Source of the DNA: Clostridia bacterium
GTDB lineage: Bacteria > Bacillota > Clostridia > Christensenellales > Aristaeellaceae
Assembly (NCBI GenBank): GCA_016295665.1
Contig: JAEDKS010000167.1
Span: 1 to 5,003 of the forward strand
Direction of reading: 5' to 3'
Length of the DNA stretch: 5,003 nt
A program made the position numbers and the translations under genes. The notes beneath the pieces were generated by a model, which worked only from the letters and a program-made list of their open reading frames with translations, was not told the origin of the DNA and did no database searches. Positions within the stretch are counted from its first letter, which is position 1. Each line of letters begins with the position of its first letter. Shown here one piece after another: positions 4,903-5,003 of the stretch.

Positions 4903-4974
4903 TGGGGTGTAGCCAAGTGGTAAGGCAAGGGACTTTGACTCCCTCATGCGCAGGTTCGAGCCCTGCCACCCCAG
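4903..4974 (+). tRNA. tRNA-Gln(TTG)
   Basis: Acceptor TGGGGTG (4903-4909) pairs with CACCCCA (4967-4973), including the weak U1-A72 pair typical of glutamine tRNA. The D-arm is GCCAAGTGGTAAGGC. The anticodon stem AGGGA/TCCCT encloses loop CTTTGAC with anticodon TTG (4935-4937). The T-arm is GCAGG/CCTGC. The discriminator is G4974 and CCA is not encoded. It is separated from tRNA-His by 41 nt. Confidence 0.97.
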
Positions 4975-4981
4975 CATGTAT

Positions 4982-5003
4982 GACCCATTAGCTCAGTTGG
5001 CAG
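4982..5003 (+). tRNA. Partial tRNA, 5' part only (probably tRNA-Lys)
   Basis: Starts 7 nt after tRNA-Gln with acceptor strand GACCCAT, then TA and the D-stem GCTC with loop AGTTGGCAG, where the window ends. This is plainly the 5' end of a fourth tRNA. GACCCATTAGCTCAGTTGG is the usual opening of Clostridial tRNA-Lys, but the anticodon is outside the window, so the identity is a guess. Confidence 0.8.

Overview
The window looks like chromosomal DNA of a GC-rich member of the Clostridia (Firmicutes). The coding regions are GC-rich, while the promoters and terminators sit in short AT-richer gaps. Nearly every gene has a strong GGAGG-type ribosome binding site about 7 nt before its ATG. The tRNAs, the Clostridia-like TcdA and the macro-domain/VWA gene pair fit the same group. 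I cannot name a family or genus from the sequence alone.

Left half, minus strand (1-2605): tcdA (tRNA t6A37 cyclisation) has its own promoter and terminator. Downstream of it is a separate transcription unit: a near-consensus promoter (1636-1664), a transcribed leader of about 230 nt, then metN (ATPase) and metI (permease, cut by the window edge). metN and metI overlap by 16 nt. They form an importer of the methionine (MetNIQ) family; no substrate-binding protein is seen inside the window.

The most interesting element is the metN leader. It encodes a 29-residue peptide with 9 cysteines (1501-1590). Behind it lies a set of mutually exclusive RNA helices ending in a terminator hairpin (1454-1480). 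This is the textbook layout of ribosome-mediated attenuation, with Cys-tRNA as the likely signal. It suggests that this 'methionine' transporter is switched on by cysteine shortage, and that it may import cyst(e)ine or another sulfur source.

Right half, plus strand (2678-5003): a macro-domain protein with a C-terminal helix-turn-helix-like domain (2763-3797) is followed by a small von Willebrand factor A protein with an intact MIDAS metal site (3892-4533), then a clear terminator. The two may form a functional pair. A consensus promoter (4592-4620) then drives a tRNA cluster: Arg(TCT), His(GTG), Gln(TTG) and a fourth tRNA truncated by the window end, probably Lys.

Gene-free stretches: 1397-1719 holds the tcdA terminator, promoter, leader peptide and attenuator. 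2530-2762 holds two divergent promoters. 3798-3891 holds a possible extended -10. 4558-4701 holds the tRNA promoter and a structured leader. No mobile elements, CRISPR arrays or rRNA were seen.
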